Assembly (NCBI GenBank): GCA_029213195.1
Contig: JARGNI010000019.1
Location: 1-64,000, forward strand
Length of the DNA: 64,000 nucleotides
Origin: Verrucomicrobiales bacterium
GTDB taxonomy: Bacteria; Verrucomicrobiota; Verrucomicrobiia; Verrucomicrobiales; DEV007
Reading direction: 5' to 3'
The position numbers were made by a program, and so were the translations under genes. The notes under the pieces are model-generated. The model ran no database searches and was not told where the DNA came from. It worked only from the letters and a program-made list of their open reading frames with translations. This document shows positions 34,372 to 42,836 of this stretch, one piece after another (the stretch's first letter is position 1; each line of letters starts with the position of its first letter).

Positions 34372-35880
34372 TCAGTCCGCACTGGGAATCAGAACCGAGT
34401 CGATGACGTGAATGATTCCATTGCTCGCTTCGATCCCTGCGGAGACGATGTTGGCGTCGTTTGCCTGGAATCGGCCCTCCTCGATTTGAAACTGGATTTT
34501 CGAACCTGCGAGGGTGGGGGCTTCTTCTGCATTCAGCGCGTCTCCGGCAGAAATCTTTCCGCTGAATACGTGATTCTTGAGGATGGCGGTGAGTTGTTCG
34601 CGGTTTTCCTTTTTCAGAAGGCCGTCGACGGTTCCCTCGGGAAGCTTCGCAAAAGCCTCATCGGAAGGGGCGAGCACGGTGAAGGGACCATTCCCCTGCA
34701 AAACGGAGGTGAGTCCCGCGGTTTCCACGGCTGCGAGAAGGGTCGAGAAACTACCGGCACTGTTGGCAACTCCAATGACGGACTTGTCCTCTTCCTGAGT
34801 GGGTGGCAGGAGCACGCTGTCGATGACATGGATGAGACCGTCGGTAGCTTTCAGGTCTCCATCGAGCATGACGGCCTCGTTCACTTTGACTCGACCAGTG
34901 GCGAAAGCGATTTCGAGAGGGGAGCCCTCCACGGTTTTGAGTGGCTTTCCCTGGAGCGCGGTTGCGACATCCTGGGAACCCGCCACGACGTGGTAAGAGA
35001 GAATCTTGATCAGCTTCTGCTTGTTCTCTGGTTGGAGGAGCTCCTCCAGGGTTCCTTCGGGAAGCTTTTGAAAAGCTTCATCGGTGGGAGCAAAGACGGT
35101 CAAAGGATTATCCCACTGGAAAAAGGTGGTAAGCCCGGCCGTATCGAGGGCCTTCTTGAGAATGGTGAAACGGCCATCGGCCACGGCAGTATCGATCAGG
35201 GATTTCTCGCCAGACTCGGATTGAGTGGAGGTGGCGGTTTCCCGAGTGTCGCTCCGCTTGGTAAATTTGCCCTGACCCTTTCCGAAGGTTCGGATGTAGT
35301 CGATTTCCAGTTCGAACGGACCGCTCTTCTTGTCGGCCAAGAGAATCCAGACGCGCTCGATCGCTGCCGGGTTCAGGCTGAGGTCGGGCAGCTCCATCCC
35401 GCGGAAGCTTCCTTCGAAATCGCTGAATGGGATTTTCACCTGGATCCACTCTCCGGGCCTGGTTTCGAACTTCCCGGCGAAGGACACCGCATTGCCGCGG
35501 AAGCGGGCGTCCGAGTCGAGTCGAGCCTCATAGGTTCTTCCATCTCCTCGAACACGAAGGAGGAGACCGAGGTCATTGCTCAGATTGAGATCGACCTCAC
35601 CGCTGCGAGCTGTCGTAAAGCCACCGTTATTCTCGAGGGAGAGGTTTCCACTGAAGCGAAAGACGCCCTCGTCGAGGAAGTCCATGCGTCCCTCGGAAAG
35701 GCCACCCATGACTCCATCGTTGACGATCTGCCAATCCATGGCCGCGTTTTCGTCGGCAGAGAACTCGGTCACGGATTGCCCCCGCCAATTGGCTGCCTTG
35801 GCGTCTGCCGAGAGAAGAGAAGGGAAGAAGAGGGCTGCTGCGAAAAGCACGCAGAGAGGGAGGAGGGCATTCGTGTTCAT
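34372..35880 (-). CDS. CIA30-like domain fused to two fasciclin (FAS1) domains
   Basis: 502 aa from ATG 35880 with a signal peptide (LLPLCVLFAAALFFPSLLSA). Residues about 35-200 resemble CIA30/NDUFAF1: DWQIVNDGVMGGLSEGRM, FSGNLSLENNGGFTTARS, PGEWIQVKIPFSDFEGSFRG. Two FAS1 domains follow (about 235-370 and 380-500), each with the H1 block TVFAPTDEAFQKLPEG or TVLAPSDEAFAKLPEG and the H2 block IHVIDSVLLP or IHVIDSVLIP. FAS1 domains mediate adhesion, and CIA30 folds bind carbohydrate-like ligands, so a cell-surface binding role is inferred. The fusion is unusual to me. Confidence 0.88.
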   Translation of the reverse strand: MNTNALLPLCVLFAAALFFPSLLSADAKAANWRGQSVTEFSADENAAMDWQIVNDGVMGGLSEGRMDFLDEGVFRFSGNLSLENNGGFTTARSGEVDLNLSNDLGLLLRVRGDGRTYEARLDSDARFRGNAVSFAGKFETRPGEWIQVKIPFSDFEGSFRGMELPDLSLNPAAIERVWILLADKKSGPFELEIDYIRTFGKGQGKFTKRSDTRETATSTQSESGEKSLIDTAVADGRFTILKKALDTAGLTTFFQWDNPLTVFAPTDEAFQKLPEGTLEELLQPENKQKLIKILSYHVVAGSQDVATALQGKPLKTVEGSPLEIAFATGRVKVNEAVMLDGDLKATDGLIHVIDSVLLPPTQEEDKSVIGVANSAGSFSTLLAAVETAGLTSVLQGNGPFTVLAPSDEAFAKLPEGTVDGLLKKENREQLTAILKNHVFSGKISAGDALNAEEAPTLAGSKIQFQIEEGRFQANDANIVSAGIEASNGIIHVIDSVLIPSAD

Positions 35881-35956
35881 CGACCACATTACGTGGTCGA
35901 TTCCGCTTTGGTTTCGCCCACCACGAATTGTGAGCGTTGGGATCGAGGGACTTGCG

Positions 35957-36826
35957 CTAGAGCGGGTGGCGACTTTTCATCGCCAGGTAGGAAAGATTGG
36001 ATACCTCTCGAATCACGTCGGCACGTCGCGAGATCCAGCTTCCATAGGACTTGGATCGCGAGCTGCTCTCGATGATTCCGACCACGAGATAAGGATAGGT
36101 TCGGCCATTGCGACCCCGGGCGACCAGGATTCCCATATCGCCACAGCACATCGCGGTGCTTCCTGTCTTGTTGTAGACGCGGGTCCCGGAAGGAACTCGC
36201 TTGGCGTCTGTGTAGAGGCGGTCGATTCCCGGCAGTCCCATGATCCGCAGGATCTCTTCGGAGCGGGGAAGTTGTCTTTTCCAGAGCGCCTGGAGAAATC
36301 GGGTGTAGTCGCCCGCCGATCCCCGGTTGCGATAGGTCCGTCCTCCCGCCGGAATGTATTCGACCAGGTGGAGTTGCTGACAAAGGGCCGGATAGTGTCG
36401 TTTCAGCAGGGCTGCGGTAGCGGCAGGACCTCCTGTTTGTTTCATGACCCAGTTGGTGGAATCATTGTTGCTCTTCTGGATCATCAATTCCATCTGTCGG
36501 CGACTCTTGGAGCCATAGATGATCCGACCCGCTTCGACCTGGTGAAAGAAAGCGAGGGCCAGGTAGGGTTTGATCATGCTGGCCGCTTGCAGGGAGCTGT
36601 TTTCATTGATGCTCGCCAGTTTCTGGTTGCTCGTCAGGTCGTAGACCACCCAGGCGGTTCGCTCGTTCCGGCTGATGACGCTCTTGGCACGGAGGGATTT
36701 GATGTAGCGTTCAATCTGAGTCTCCAAAGGACCCTCGATCCGGGCTTCCGCTTCCGTCGGTAGGAAAACGGCTAGGCCGATCGCAAGGAACAGGGCGGCA
36801 TGGGGGAGAGCAAGGAGAGTGCGCAT
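35957..36826 (-). CDS. Beta-lactamase-fold serine hydrolase (class A-like), exported
   Basis: 289 aa with signal peptide MRTLLALPHAALFLAIGLAV. Active-site blocks of the serine beta-lactamase/PBP superfamily are SxxK as S83-MI-K86, an SxN element S119-N-N121 in QKSNNDSTN, and the KTG box K220-T-G222 (KTGST). The class A omega-loop motif ExxLN is not visible; that region reads EYIPAGGRTYRNRGS. An efficient beta-lactamase is therefore unlikely, and a peptidase or transpeptidase-type activity on peptidoglycan or an unrelated ester is as likely. It is not flanked by resistance or regulatory genes. Confidence 0.8.
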   Translation of the reverse strand: MRTLLALPHAALFLAIGLAVFLPTEAEARIEGPLETQIERYIKSLRAKSVISRNERTAWVVYDLTSNQKLASINENSSLQAASMIKPYLALAFFHQVEAGRIIYGSKSRRQMELMIQKSNNDSTNWVMKQTGGPAATAALLKRHYPALCQQLHLVEYIPAGGRTYRNRGSAGDYTRFLQALWKRQLPRSEEILRIMGLPGIDRLYTDAKRVPSGTRVYNKTGSTAMCCGDMGILVARGRNGRTYPYLVVGIIESSSRSKSYGSWISRRADVIREVSNLSYLAMKSRHPL

Positions 36827-36992
36827 TTTCGAGAAGAAAAGGTGATGGCTTCTAACTTATCACGAGTATTCTAATATTTCCAATACCTCGATATTCTGAT
36901 TTGCGGAGAGATCGGAATCTCGATTCGCTGAAACTTCCGTAGATGAGACGCGGCTCAGGCGGGAAATGTTAGAAAAGCCTGACGATTTCCTG

Positions 36993-37020
36993 TGGACTAT
37001 TTTTCGAAATATACTATAAT
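36993..37020 (+). promoter_or_regulatory. Predicted sigma70-type promoter
   Basis: In an AT-rich gap, TGGACT (36993-36998, 4 of 6 to TTGACA) is followed after 16 bases by a perfect TATAAT at 37015-37020. Transcription would start near 37027, leaving an untranslated leader of about 20 bases before the TTG start at 37048. This supports that start. Confidence 0.6.
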
Positions 37021-37047
37021 TTTTGTAAAGTTAACAATCAACAAGGT

Positions 37048-37962
37048 TTGAATACACAACTTCCTGGTAATTTGGCCGAGATCTTTCCGCTTCGTCTGCG
37101 ATTGCGAGAAAAGTTGCGTTTTCAAAAAGCCAATGGGGCCGTCGTGACGGAACGGGTTTCGGACTTGCAGCGATTTTCTCTCCGGCCCTGGCAGTATGAA
37201 ATGCTGAGGCGAATGGATGGTACTCGGACATTCGAGGAAGTCTCTCGTGAGGTCTATCAGTATCACCGAGGGCAGTTCACGTCGGTCGGGTTGCTGAATT
37301 TCTATCGCTGGTTGTATCAGGAAAATCTGATCGTCTGCGAATGCGAATCGGTTTTCGAGCTGGCGGATGCCGTCGAGGAGACGCCGAACCCGGTTGCCCA
37401 GGTGACTCGCCAACAAACGCAAAAGCCTCGAACCGAACCGGAAGAAACGTCGACCTACGACCGAGTCGTCGCCAAGCTGCAAGCGAGAAAGTCATGGCAA
37501 CAGCAGGCACTCAAGATTTCTGCCATGGTGCTCTTCAGTCTCGCGGTCTTGCGACTGGCGTATGTGATCGCCCCCGTGTTCGAGCCACCGGTGAATCGAC
37601 TCTACGCCGAACTCGAGAACTATTTCTATGATTCGGTGCAGCCGACTTCGGTTGAAGGTCAGACCGACGACGTGCCGGAACCTTCCCAGCAGGAGATGGC
37701 CGTCGCCGCTCAAGCGCAAGCTCAGGAGACGATTCCGGAGCCATTGCCGATTCCCGCTCCCCAGTTGCAGCCGGAACTCCCGGCTCCTGCTGCTTCGCCC
37801 GTCGATCTTACTCACCTGGATGGGCTGCGCCGCCGTCTCGCCGAGTGCCGCATTCGCCGGGATGAATTCTACATCCAGAACGACGAACAGGGGTATCGGG
37901 AGGAAGTGGCGAAAATGTCCGAGCTGGCCAGGGAAATCGGCGAACTCGAGTCCCGACTGTAG
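37048..37962 (+). CDS. Hypothetical single-pass membrane protein with winged-helix-like N-terminus
   Basis: 304 aa read from a TTG start (AAGG 3-6 bases upstream; no ATG occurs upstream before the stop at 36970). Residues about 1-95 form a compact domain with RFSLRPWQYEMLRRMDGTR and TSVGLLNFYRWLYQENLI that looks like a PqqD/winged-helix-type module. After a polar linker comes one transmembrane helix (about 154-176), then a Pro/Gln/Glu-rich stretch (about 205-250) and a short amphipathic C-terminal helix pair. The transmembrane segment with a Pro-rich extension suggests an envelope-spanning protein. Not recognised. Confidence 0.72.
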   Translation: MNTQLPGNLAEIFPLRLRLREKLRFQKANGAVVTERVSDLQRFSLRPWQYEMLRRMDGTRTFEEVSREVYQYHRGQFTSVGLLNFYRWLYQENLIVCECESVFELADAVEETPNPVAQVTRQQTQKPRTEPEETSTYDRVVAKLQARKSWQQQALKISAMVLFSLAVLRLAYVIAPVFEPPVNRLYAELENYFYDSVQPTSVEGQTDDVPEPSQQEMAVAAQAQAQETIPEPLPIPAPQLQPELPAPAASPVDLTHLDGLRRRLAECRIRRDEFYIQNDEQGYREEVAKMSELAREIGELESRL

Positions 37963-38020
37963 TCGAGCCTTTTCGGGAGATTCGTTTTCGAGACTCTTTC
38001 GTCGCCGTCAGCCAAGGCGA

Positions 38021-38860
38021 CTACTCGGCAAGTGCGGTGCTGAGACTCTCACGAACGAGTGGGATCGGGTAGTCGCTTCGGCGTCGTTTCCGGAAGACAC
38101 TCACGGATTCGAATCCGGCTTTCTCGACTGCATCGAGAGCTCGCAAAAATCCGTCGCCCACTCGCCGCGGGGTGTGCGAATCGGACCCGAGGACAATGGG
38201 AATATCGCGTTCGGCGATCATTTTCAACATCTTCGGCCCCGGATTCATTTCCGGGTAGGCCTTGTTGATTCCCGAGGTGTTCAGTTCCATCGCGACTCCG
38301 GTCTGGGCGATGCGATCGAGAGCGGCCTCGATGACAGGTCGCAATTTTTCGACATCCCAGTCATCGGGGCTCGCATTCTTGATGAGATCGGGATGAGCGA
38401 GCGAGTCGAAGAGACCCGACTCAGCCGATTCAGCGAGATGATCGAAATACTGGCGGCGAAACGCATCCGGATCCCCTCGCCAGAAAGTATCGAGATACTC
38501 TGGAATGTGCCAGTGCACCGAGCCGAGAATGTAGTCAAAGTCAGCCTTGCTGTGGAGTTCCGAGAGCCAATCTTCCATCCCGGGGAAGAAATCACTCTCC
38601 ATTCCAAGTCGCACTTCGAATCCCTCAGGGGCTTCATCGGCGGCTTCCTGGACGATCGCGAAATACTCATTCAACTGCTCGGGTGTCATGCGGACTCGGT
38701 GGGAAAACCGGTTCGGCATTGGGCTGTGACAGGTCATGATGATCCCGGCGAGACCATTTTCGACGCCTTGTCGCATGTATTCGATCGGATGTCCCTCGGC
38801 ATGCTTGCAGAGGGGGGTGTGCATGTGACTGTCGAAGAAAAGAGGGGAGGGGGCGGACAT
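38021..38860 (-). CDS. PHP-family phosphatase, histidinol-phosphatase (HisJ)-like
   Basis: 279 aa. The N-terminus DSHMHTPLCKHAEG gives the PHP metal-binding HxH and the next His; TCHSPMPNRF, GMESDF, GSVHWH, DSLAHPDLIK and VLGSDSHTPRRVGDG give further metal ligands in the expected order for HisJ/HisK. It would hydrolyse L-histidinol phosphate in histidine synthesis. No other his genes are nearby, so a different small phosphoester is possible. It is preceded upstream (minus strand) by the aldo/keto reductase gene, 62 bases away. Confidence 0.85.
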   Translation of the reverse strand: MSAPSPLFFDSHMHTPLCKHAEGHPIEYMRQGVENGLAGIIMTCHSPMPNRFSHRVRMTPEQLNEYFAIVQEAADEAPEGFEVRLGMESDFFPGMEDWLSELHSKADFDYILGSVHWHIPEYLDTFWRGDPDAFRRQYFDHLAESAESGLFDSLAHPDLIKNASPDDWDVEKLRPVIEAALDRIAQTGVAMELNTSGINKAYPEMNPGPKMLKMIAERDIPIVLGSDSHTPRRVGDGFLRALDAVEKAGFESVSVFRKRRRSDYPIPLVRESLSTALAE

Positions 38861-38922
38861 GGTCGTCGGTAACCTGCCTCAACTTGCCGCCAGACCAACC
38901 GCTTTTTCCCGGGGAATGGGTT

Positions 38923-39729
38923 TCAAGCTTCGGGGAGCGCAGTCTCGACCCGCTTGATCGCTTCGCAGTTCTCGACGAGATGTTTCGGATTGATCGTGCC
39001 GATGATCGCAGAGGTCGCGGCGGGATGGGAGAACACGAACCGGAGGGATTTCTCCACTGGATCTTCGTCCGGTTCCTCTTTTCCAAACCAGCCACTGCCG
39101 AGAGACTTCTTGAGGAAAACGGAGGTTCCGGATTCCTCGGCCGTATCGAGAACGGCTTCTTCTTCGGTGTGCCAGGGATTGTAAGTCACCATGACGGAGT
39201 CGAGCCCCAACTCGATGGCCCGCTGTCCCCCGGAAACTGTCTTCGTCGAGATGCCGTGGGCGAGAATTTTTCCTTCTTCCTTCAGGGCAAATAACTCTTC
39301 GACAGCTCCGGAATGATTCAGGATCTCAAGGTCGTTTCCATCCGAATGCAGGAGGAGGCATTCCACTCGATCGGTATCGAGTCGTCGCAGACTGCGTTCC
39401 ACACTTTCTCGGATCGCAGAAGGGGAAAAATCGAAGACGGATTCTCCATCGACGAAGTCTTCTCCCGCCTTCGACATGATGACCCAGTCTTCGCGGCGCG
39501 AGCCCAGGAGTTTTCCCAATCGCTCCTCGCTGGTTCCGTAGGCGGGGGCGGTATCGAGAAAATTGATTCCCTGCTGTTGGGCGAGATCGAGAAGAGAAAG
39601 AAATTCGGCATCCGTCGGTAGATCGAAATCCTTCGGATATTTGACCTGTTGGTTGCGCCCCAGCTTGACGGTTCCGAGGCCGAGGCTGGAAACGGTGAAT
39701 GAAGTCTGGGCAAGGGGGCGCTGTCTCAT
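38923..39729 (-). CDS. Aldo/keto reductase family protein
   Basis: 268 aa from ATG 39729; the longer frame runs into the upstream gene. The AKR barrel is recognised by GLGTVKLG at the start, NFLDTAPAYGTSEERLG (catalytic Asp and Tyr), VIMSKAG (Lys), LLLHSDG (His) and the C-terminal NADPH-binding SAIIGTINPKHLVENCEAI. It starts 8 bases after the stop of the FAD oxidoreductase, so the two are an operon. Substrate unknown; the neighbouring flavoprotein suggests a shared redox pathway. Confidence 0.9.
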   Translation of the reverse strand: MRQRPLAQTSFTVSSLGLGTVKLGRNQQVKYPKDFDLPTDAEFLSLLDLAQQQGINFLDTAPAYGTSEERLGKLLGSRREDWVIMSKAGEDFVDGESVFDFSPSAIRESVERSLRRLDTDRVECLLLHSDGNDLEILNHSGAVEELFALKEEGKILAHGISTKTVSGGQRAIELGLDSVMVTYNPWHTEEEAVLDTAEESGTSVFLKKSLGSGWFGKEEPDEDPVEKSLRFVFSHPAATSAIIGTINPKHLVENCEAIKRVETALPEA

Positions 39730-39737
39730 CGCAAATT

Positions 39738-40946
39738 TCAGGGAAGGTCCCAGGGGGCTCTTCCCACTTCGGGACAGGGAAGGTCGAGGGCCGGGGGCGT
39801 GGCATGGTTCGGGGCCTCCATCTCGGCCGCGACCTGGTCGGCAAGATGAGGAGCCAGCGCAAGTTTCGTCGGCCAGGTTACCGAGAGATTTCCGATGGTT
39901 TGGCAAAATGCGCCGGCGGGTCGATCCCCGGTGCCGGTGTGGGGTTCGGCTCGATTTCCTCGCCAGGTGAACCATTCCGCTCCTTCGAGGTCGACCCAGG
40001 GTAAGAGGCGAGAAAAGAGATCTTTCCCCGCCACGATTTGTTCGTCCTCGCTTCTCTCGACCCCTGCTTTCTCGGCGATGTCCCCACCGATATACCAGAT
40101 GGTGCGACCTTTCTCATCTCGGTGCGTCGTCGAGACGAGGGGAGGTTTGGGGGTATTGCCCACGCAGATGGAATAGAAATCGGGAAGACCTTCCTTCCGG
40201 ATGATGAGCTGGTGGAGCGGGCGAAGCTGCTGCTCGGGGGCGGGCAGCCCGATTTTCTTGAGAATGGGACCATTGCCCGCGCCAGCGGCGAGCACGAAGC
40301 GATCGGCCTCGATACGGAAACGGGCTCCCGATGCTCCGGTCAGGAAAATGGATTGCACGGTGCCATCTGCGATTTCCCACTCGGCATTTTTCTCCCAGTC
40401 AATGAGGTAGGAATTCTCCGCCACGCCACCTGCCAGCGCGCGGATCGCGCCTACCGGGTCGATGACTGGTTCCTCGACGCGAAACAACTTTCCTCGGTAG
40501 GCATCGGTGGCAAAAATTTCCGGATAATCCTCTCGGTCTACAGTGCCGGCGCGCCCTCGCACCGCCTTGCTCCCGAAGAAGCCCACGACCTGGCTGACCA
40601 CAGAGGGCAGGCTCCACATGATCTGGTGATCGCTGAGAAGTTCGGCGCTGCTGAGATCGATTTCGCCGCGACCGGCGAGAGCATCGAGCCATCTTCCTGG
40701 CATACCGGCGAGAGCTTCGGATGAGTCCGTCAGTTTCCCGCCGACAGCGTACTTGAGGCCTCCGTGGATGACCCCCTGGGCGGCGAGTGATTGCCCTTCG
40801 CCGAGAGGCGAGTTTGTCAGGAGAATCACCGAGTAGTCCTTGGCTCGAAGGGCATTGGCGGTCCAGAGCGCGGCCACGCCTCCTCCCACGATCACGGCAT
40901 CGACGGAGAGGTCGATAGGATCAGTTGGGGAACTGGAGTTGTTCAT
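39738..40946 (-). CDS. FAD-dependent oxidoreductase (DAO superfamily)
   Basis: 402 aa from ATG 40946 (MNNSSSPTDPIDLSVDAVIV); the upstream frame overlaps the divergent hydrolase leader. The FAD-binding motif VGGGVAALWTANALRAKDYS is at about residues 17-36, with LLTNSPLGEGQSLAAQG following, then FVLAAGAGNGPIL as the second Rossmann crossing. The rest lacks clear hallmarks of a named enzyme. Overall it resembles glycerol-3-phosphate dehydrogenase or D-amino acid oxidase-like proteins. It is the first gene in a pair with an aldo/keto reductase. Confidence 0.84.
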   Translation of the reverse strand: MNNSSSPTDPIDLSVDAVIVGGGVAALWTANALRAKDYSVILLTNSPLGEGQSLAAQGVIHGGLKYAVGGKLTDSSEALAGMPGRWLDALAGRGEIDLSSAELLSDHQIMWSLPSVVSQVVGFFGSKAVRGRAGTVDREDYPEIFATDAYRGKLFRVEEPVIDPVGAIRALAGGVAENSYLIDWEKNAEWEIADGTVQSIFLTGASGARFRIEADRFVLAAGAGNGPILKKIGLPAPEQQLRPLHQLIIRKEGLPDFYSICVGNTPKPPLVSTTHRDEKGRTIWYIGGDIAEKAGVERSEDEQIVAGKDLFSRLLPWVDLEGAEWFTWRGNRAEPHTGTGDRPAGAFCQTIGNLSVTWPTKLALAPHLADQVAAEMEAPNHATPPALDLPCPEVGRAPWDLP

Positions 40947-41073
40947 GGAAGGGGGGCGGGATCTTGTTCCCGAGTGGGAGACCATACGCAGGAGAACGGA
41001 CGTGAAAACGTTTTTTCCCTCCGATTGCGCAGGCGCGGGCCCGGTGCGAGCATTTCGACCCGTAGTGAAAAGT

Positions 41074-42822
41074 ATGAGATCGCGTTTCCCATGGTTCAGA
41101 CTCCGTTGTACCGAGTTCATTCTCTTCGGTTTGATGGCCCTTCTCATTGAGGGGGTGGCGGAAGAGAATGCGTCTTTGTCGTTTCGGGTTTCGCCGGAAA
41201 GCCCGCGGCTCGCGACCACGGGGGTGCCCTTTCTTCATAAGCAAGTGGCAGAGGCGCTTTCTTCTCGGGATGGACTCGAACTCCGTCCAGAGAAGGCTTT
41301 CCAGTGGTCGAAAGTGGGACCCAGCTCGGAACCGTTTCGCCTGGCGATCGCGGTAGACGGCGAGGAGTTCTCTCACGGAGTTCTGACCGCTTGGAACTGG
41401 CACAATGATCCGATTGGGCAATGGGAAATCGAGGCAGGACAGAAAACAGATCTCTCGTTTCGGGTGGATGGCCTCGGGGTGTATCAGTTCACCCTCGACG
41501 GATACCAGGGCGAGGAGTGTAGGAAACGCCTCGTCCGAAGTGTCGCGGTGACGCGGGATCTTTCGGACGCGCGCAAGAGTTGGAAGACGGAGGAATTCTT
41601 TCTCGGGGTCTGTGCTTTTCCCGGTCGATACCACTGGTCGTTCCAGGGCGAACCGACTCTCCCTTCCGGACTCGCAGAGCAGGAGGCCAGGGAACTGGAA
41701 GCGGAACTCTTGAGCCGACTCGGATTTCAACTCGTCCGCATCGACGAGTCCAAGGAGATGGGAGATCGCGTTCCCGGATCCGATCAGGGCTACCGATTTC
41801 AGTTCGACCGGATGGATGCCGCGGTCGAGGCCTACACCTCGAGAGGCTTTCAGTTGGCGTTCCAACTCATGAACGCTCCGGACTGGGCGATCTCCGAGGA
41901 GTATGCCGATGAGGCGGAGCATCGGTGGCGGTATCCGCGTCGGGAAGAACCGCAGCGAGCTTATGTGGAGGCGCTCGTCGACCGTTACGGCGACCACGCG
42001 CGTTTTGTGCAGATCTTCAACGAACCCGATCAGGTCGAGTTCTGGTCGGGGCGGCCGGAGGAGTTCGTGAACCAGTTTCGTTTTTCGGTCGAGGAGATTC
42101 ATGCATTCGATCCCTCGATGCCCATCGTCAACGGGGGGTATTCCCTCGTCGACCTGGAGCGGACTCGCTATTTTGTCGGGAGCTTGAAAGGCAAGATCGC
42201 TTTTCCTGCCTACCATTCCCACGGAGACCTCCCGGCCTTGCGGGAAGATCTCGCGATCGTGAAGAAGCTGCATCGCGAAGCCGGCTACGAGGACGTACGA
42301 TTTCTCAATACCGAAATGGGATTCGATGGATGGCGATTGGACCAGGAGCGAAGCAAGGGGCAGATCGTCCCCCAGAAAACTCTATTCTGCTGGGCCAATG
42401 ACCATGCCGGGGTTCTCCTTTTCGGCGGACGCATGACCTTGGGGCCCCGCCGCGTGACACAGGACTTCGGCTTTCTCGATCACTTTTTCTGCCCGCGCTA
42501 CGTCTATGGCTCGGTCGCTGCCCTGGTTTCTACCTTGGACGGAGCCAGCTTTTCTCGCGTTCTCCTCGATGAGGAAGAAACGACGGTTTATGCGTTTCAG
42601 AAAGGGGCGGATGTGATCCTGTCAGGGTTTTCGTTGACGGGAGAGGCTGCGGTGGTTGTCGAGGCAGGCGCTGAGCGTGGCGTATCGGTCGATGCGATGG
42701 GGAATGCGGAGGAAGTTTCGCTGCGAGAAAGGTTTTCCTGGGAAATCGGAAAATATCCTCGCTATCTCGTCCTCGAAAATGCCAAGGATTCGAGCATCGA
42801 GATTCAGATCAAGAAGAAATAG
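41074..42822 (+). CDS. Exported clan GH-A glycoside hydrolase
   Basis: 582 aa from ATG 41074 (MRSRFPWFRL); a signal or anchor helix lies at about 12-27. An N-terminal beta domain (about 35-165) is followed by a TIM-barrel. The clan GH-A catalytic pair is visible as the acid/base E317 in FVQIFNEPDQ and the nucleophile E414 in FLNTEMGFDG, with a His-rich strand YHSHGD between. A C-terminal beta domain (about 490-580) resembles the GH39/GH30-like accessory domain. The exact GH family and substrate are not assignable by eye. It is followed 14 bases later by a 2-hydroxyacid dehydrogenase. Confidence 0.8.
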   Translation: MRSRFPWFRLRCTEFILFGLMALLIEGVAEENASLSFRVSPESPRLATTGVPFLHKQVAEALSSRDGLELRPEKAFQWSKVGPSSEPFRLAIAVDGEEFSHGVLTAWNWHNDPIGQWEIEAGQKTDLSFRVDGLGVYQFTLDGYQGEECRKRLVRSVAVTRDLSDARKSWKTEEFFLGVCAFPGRYHWSFQGEPTLPSGLAEQEARELEAELLSRLGFQLVRIDESKEMGDRVPGSDQGYRFQFDRMDAAVEAYTSRGFQLAFQLMNAPDWAISEEYADEAEHRWRYPRREEPQRAYVEALVDRYGDHARFVQIFNEPDQVEFWSGRPEEFVNQFRFSVEEIHAFDPSMPIVNGGYSLVDLERTRYFVGSLKGKIAFPAYHSHGDLPALREDLAIVKKLHREAGYEDVRFLNTEMGFDGWRLDQERSKGQIVPQKTLFCWANDHAGVLLFGGRMTLGPRRVTQDFGFLDHFFCPRYVYGSVAALVSTLDGASFSRVLLDEEETTVYAFQKGADVILSGFSLTGEAAVVVEAGAERGVSVDAMGNAEEVSLRERFSWEIGKYPRYLVLENAKDSSIEIQIKKK

Positions 42823-42836
42823 ACTCTGCCCCAGCC

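Noticed and set aside
36827-37047. Possible RNA gene in the AT-rich 220-base gap
   Set aside because: No tRNA-like cloverleaf or known RNA motif was found; only a promoter for the following gene is supported.
37963-38020. GTCGCC/GGCGAC inverted repeat between convergent genes
   Set aside because: The stem is only 6 bp with a loose loop and no U-tract, so it was not listed as a terminator.
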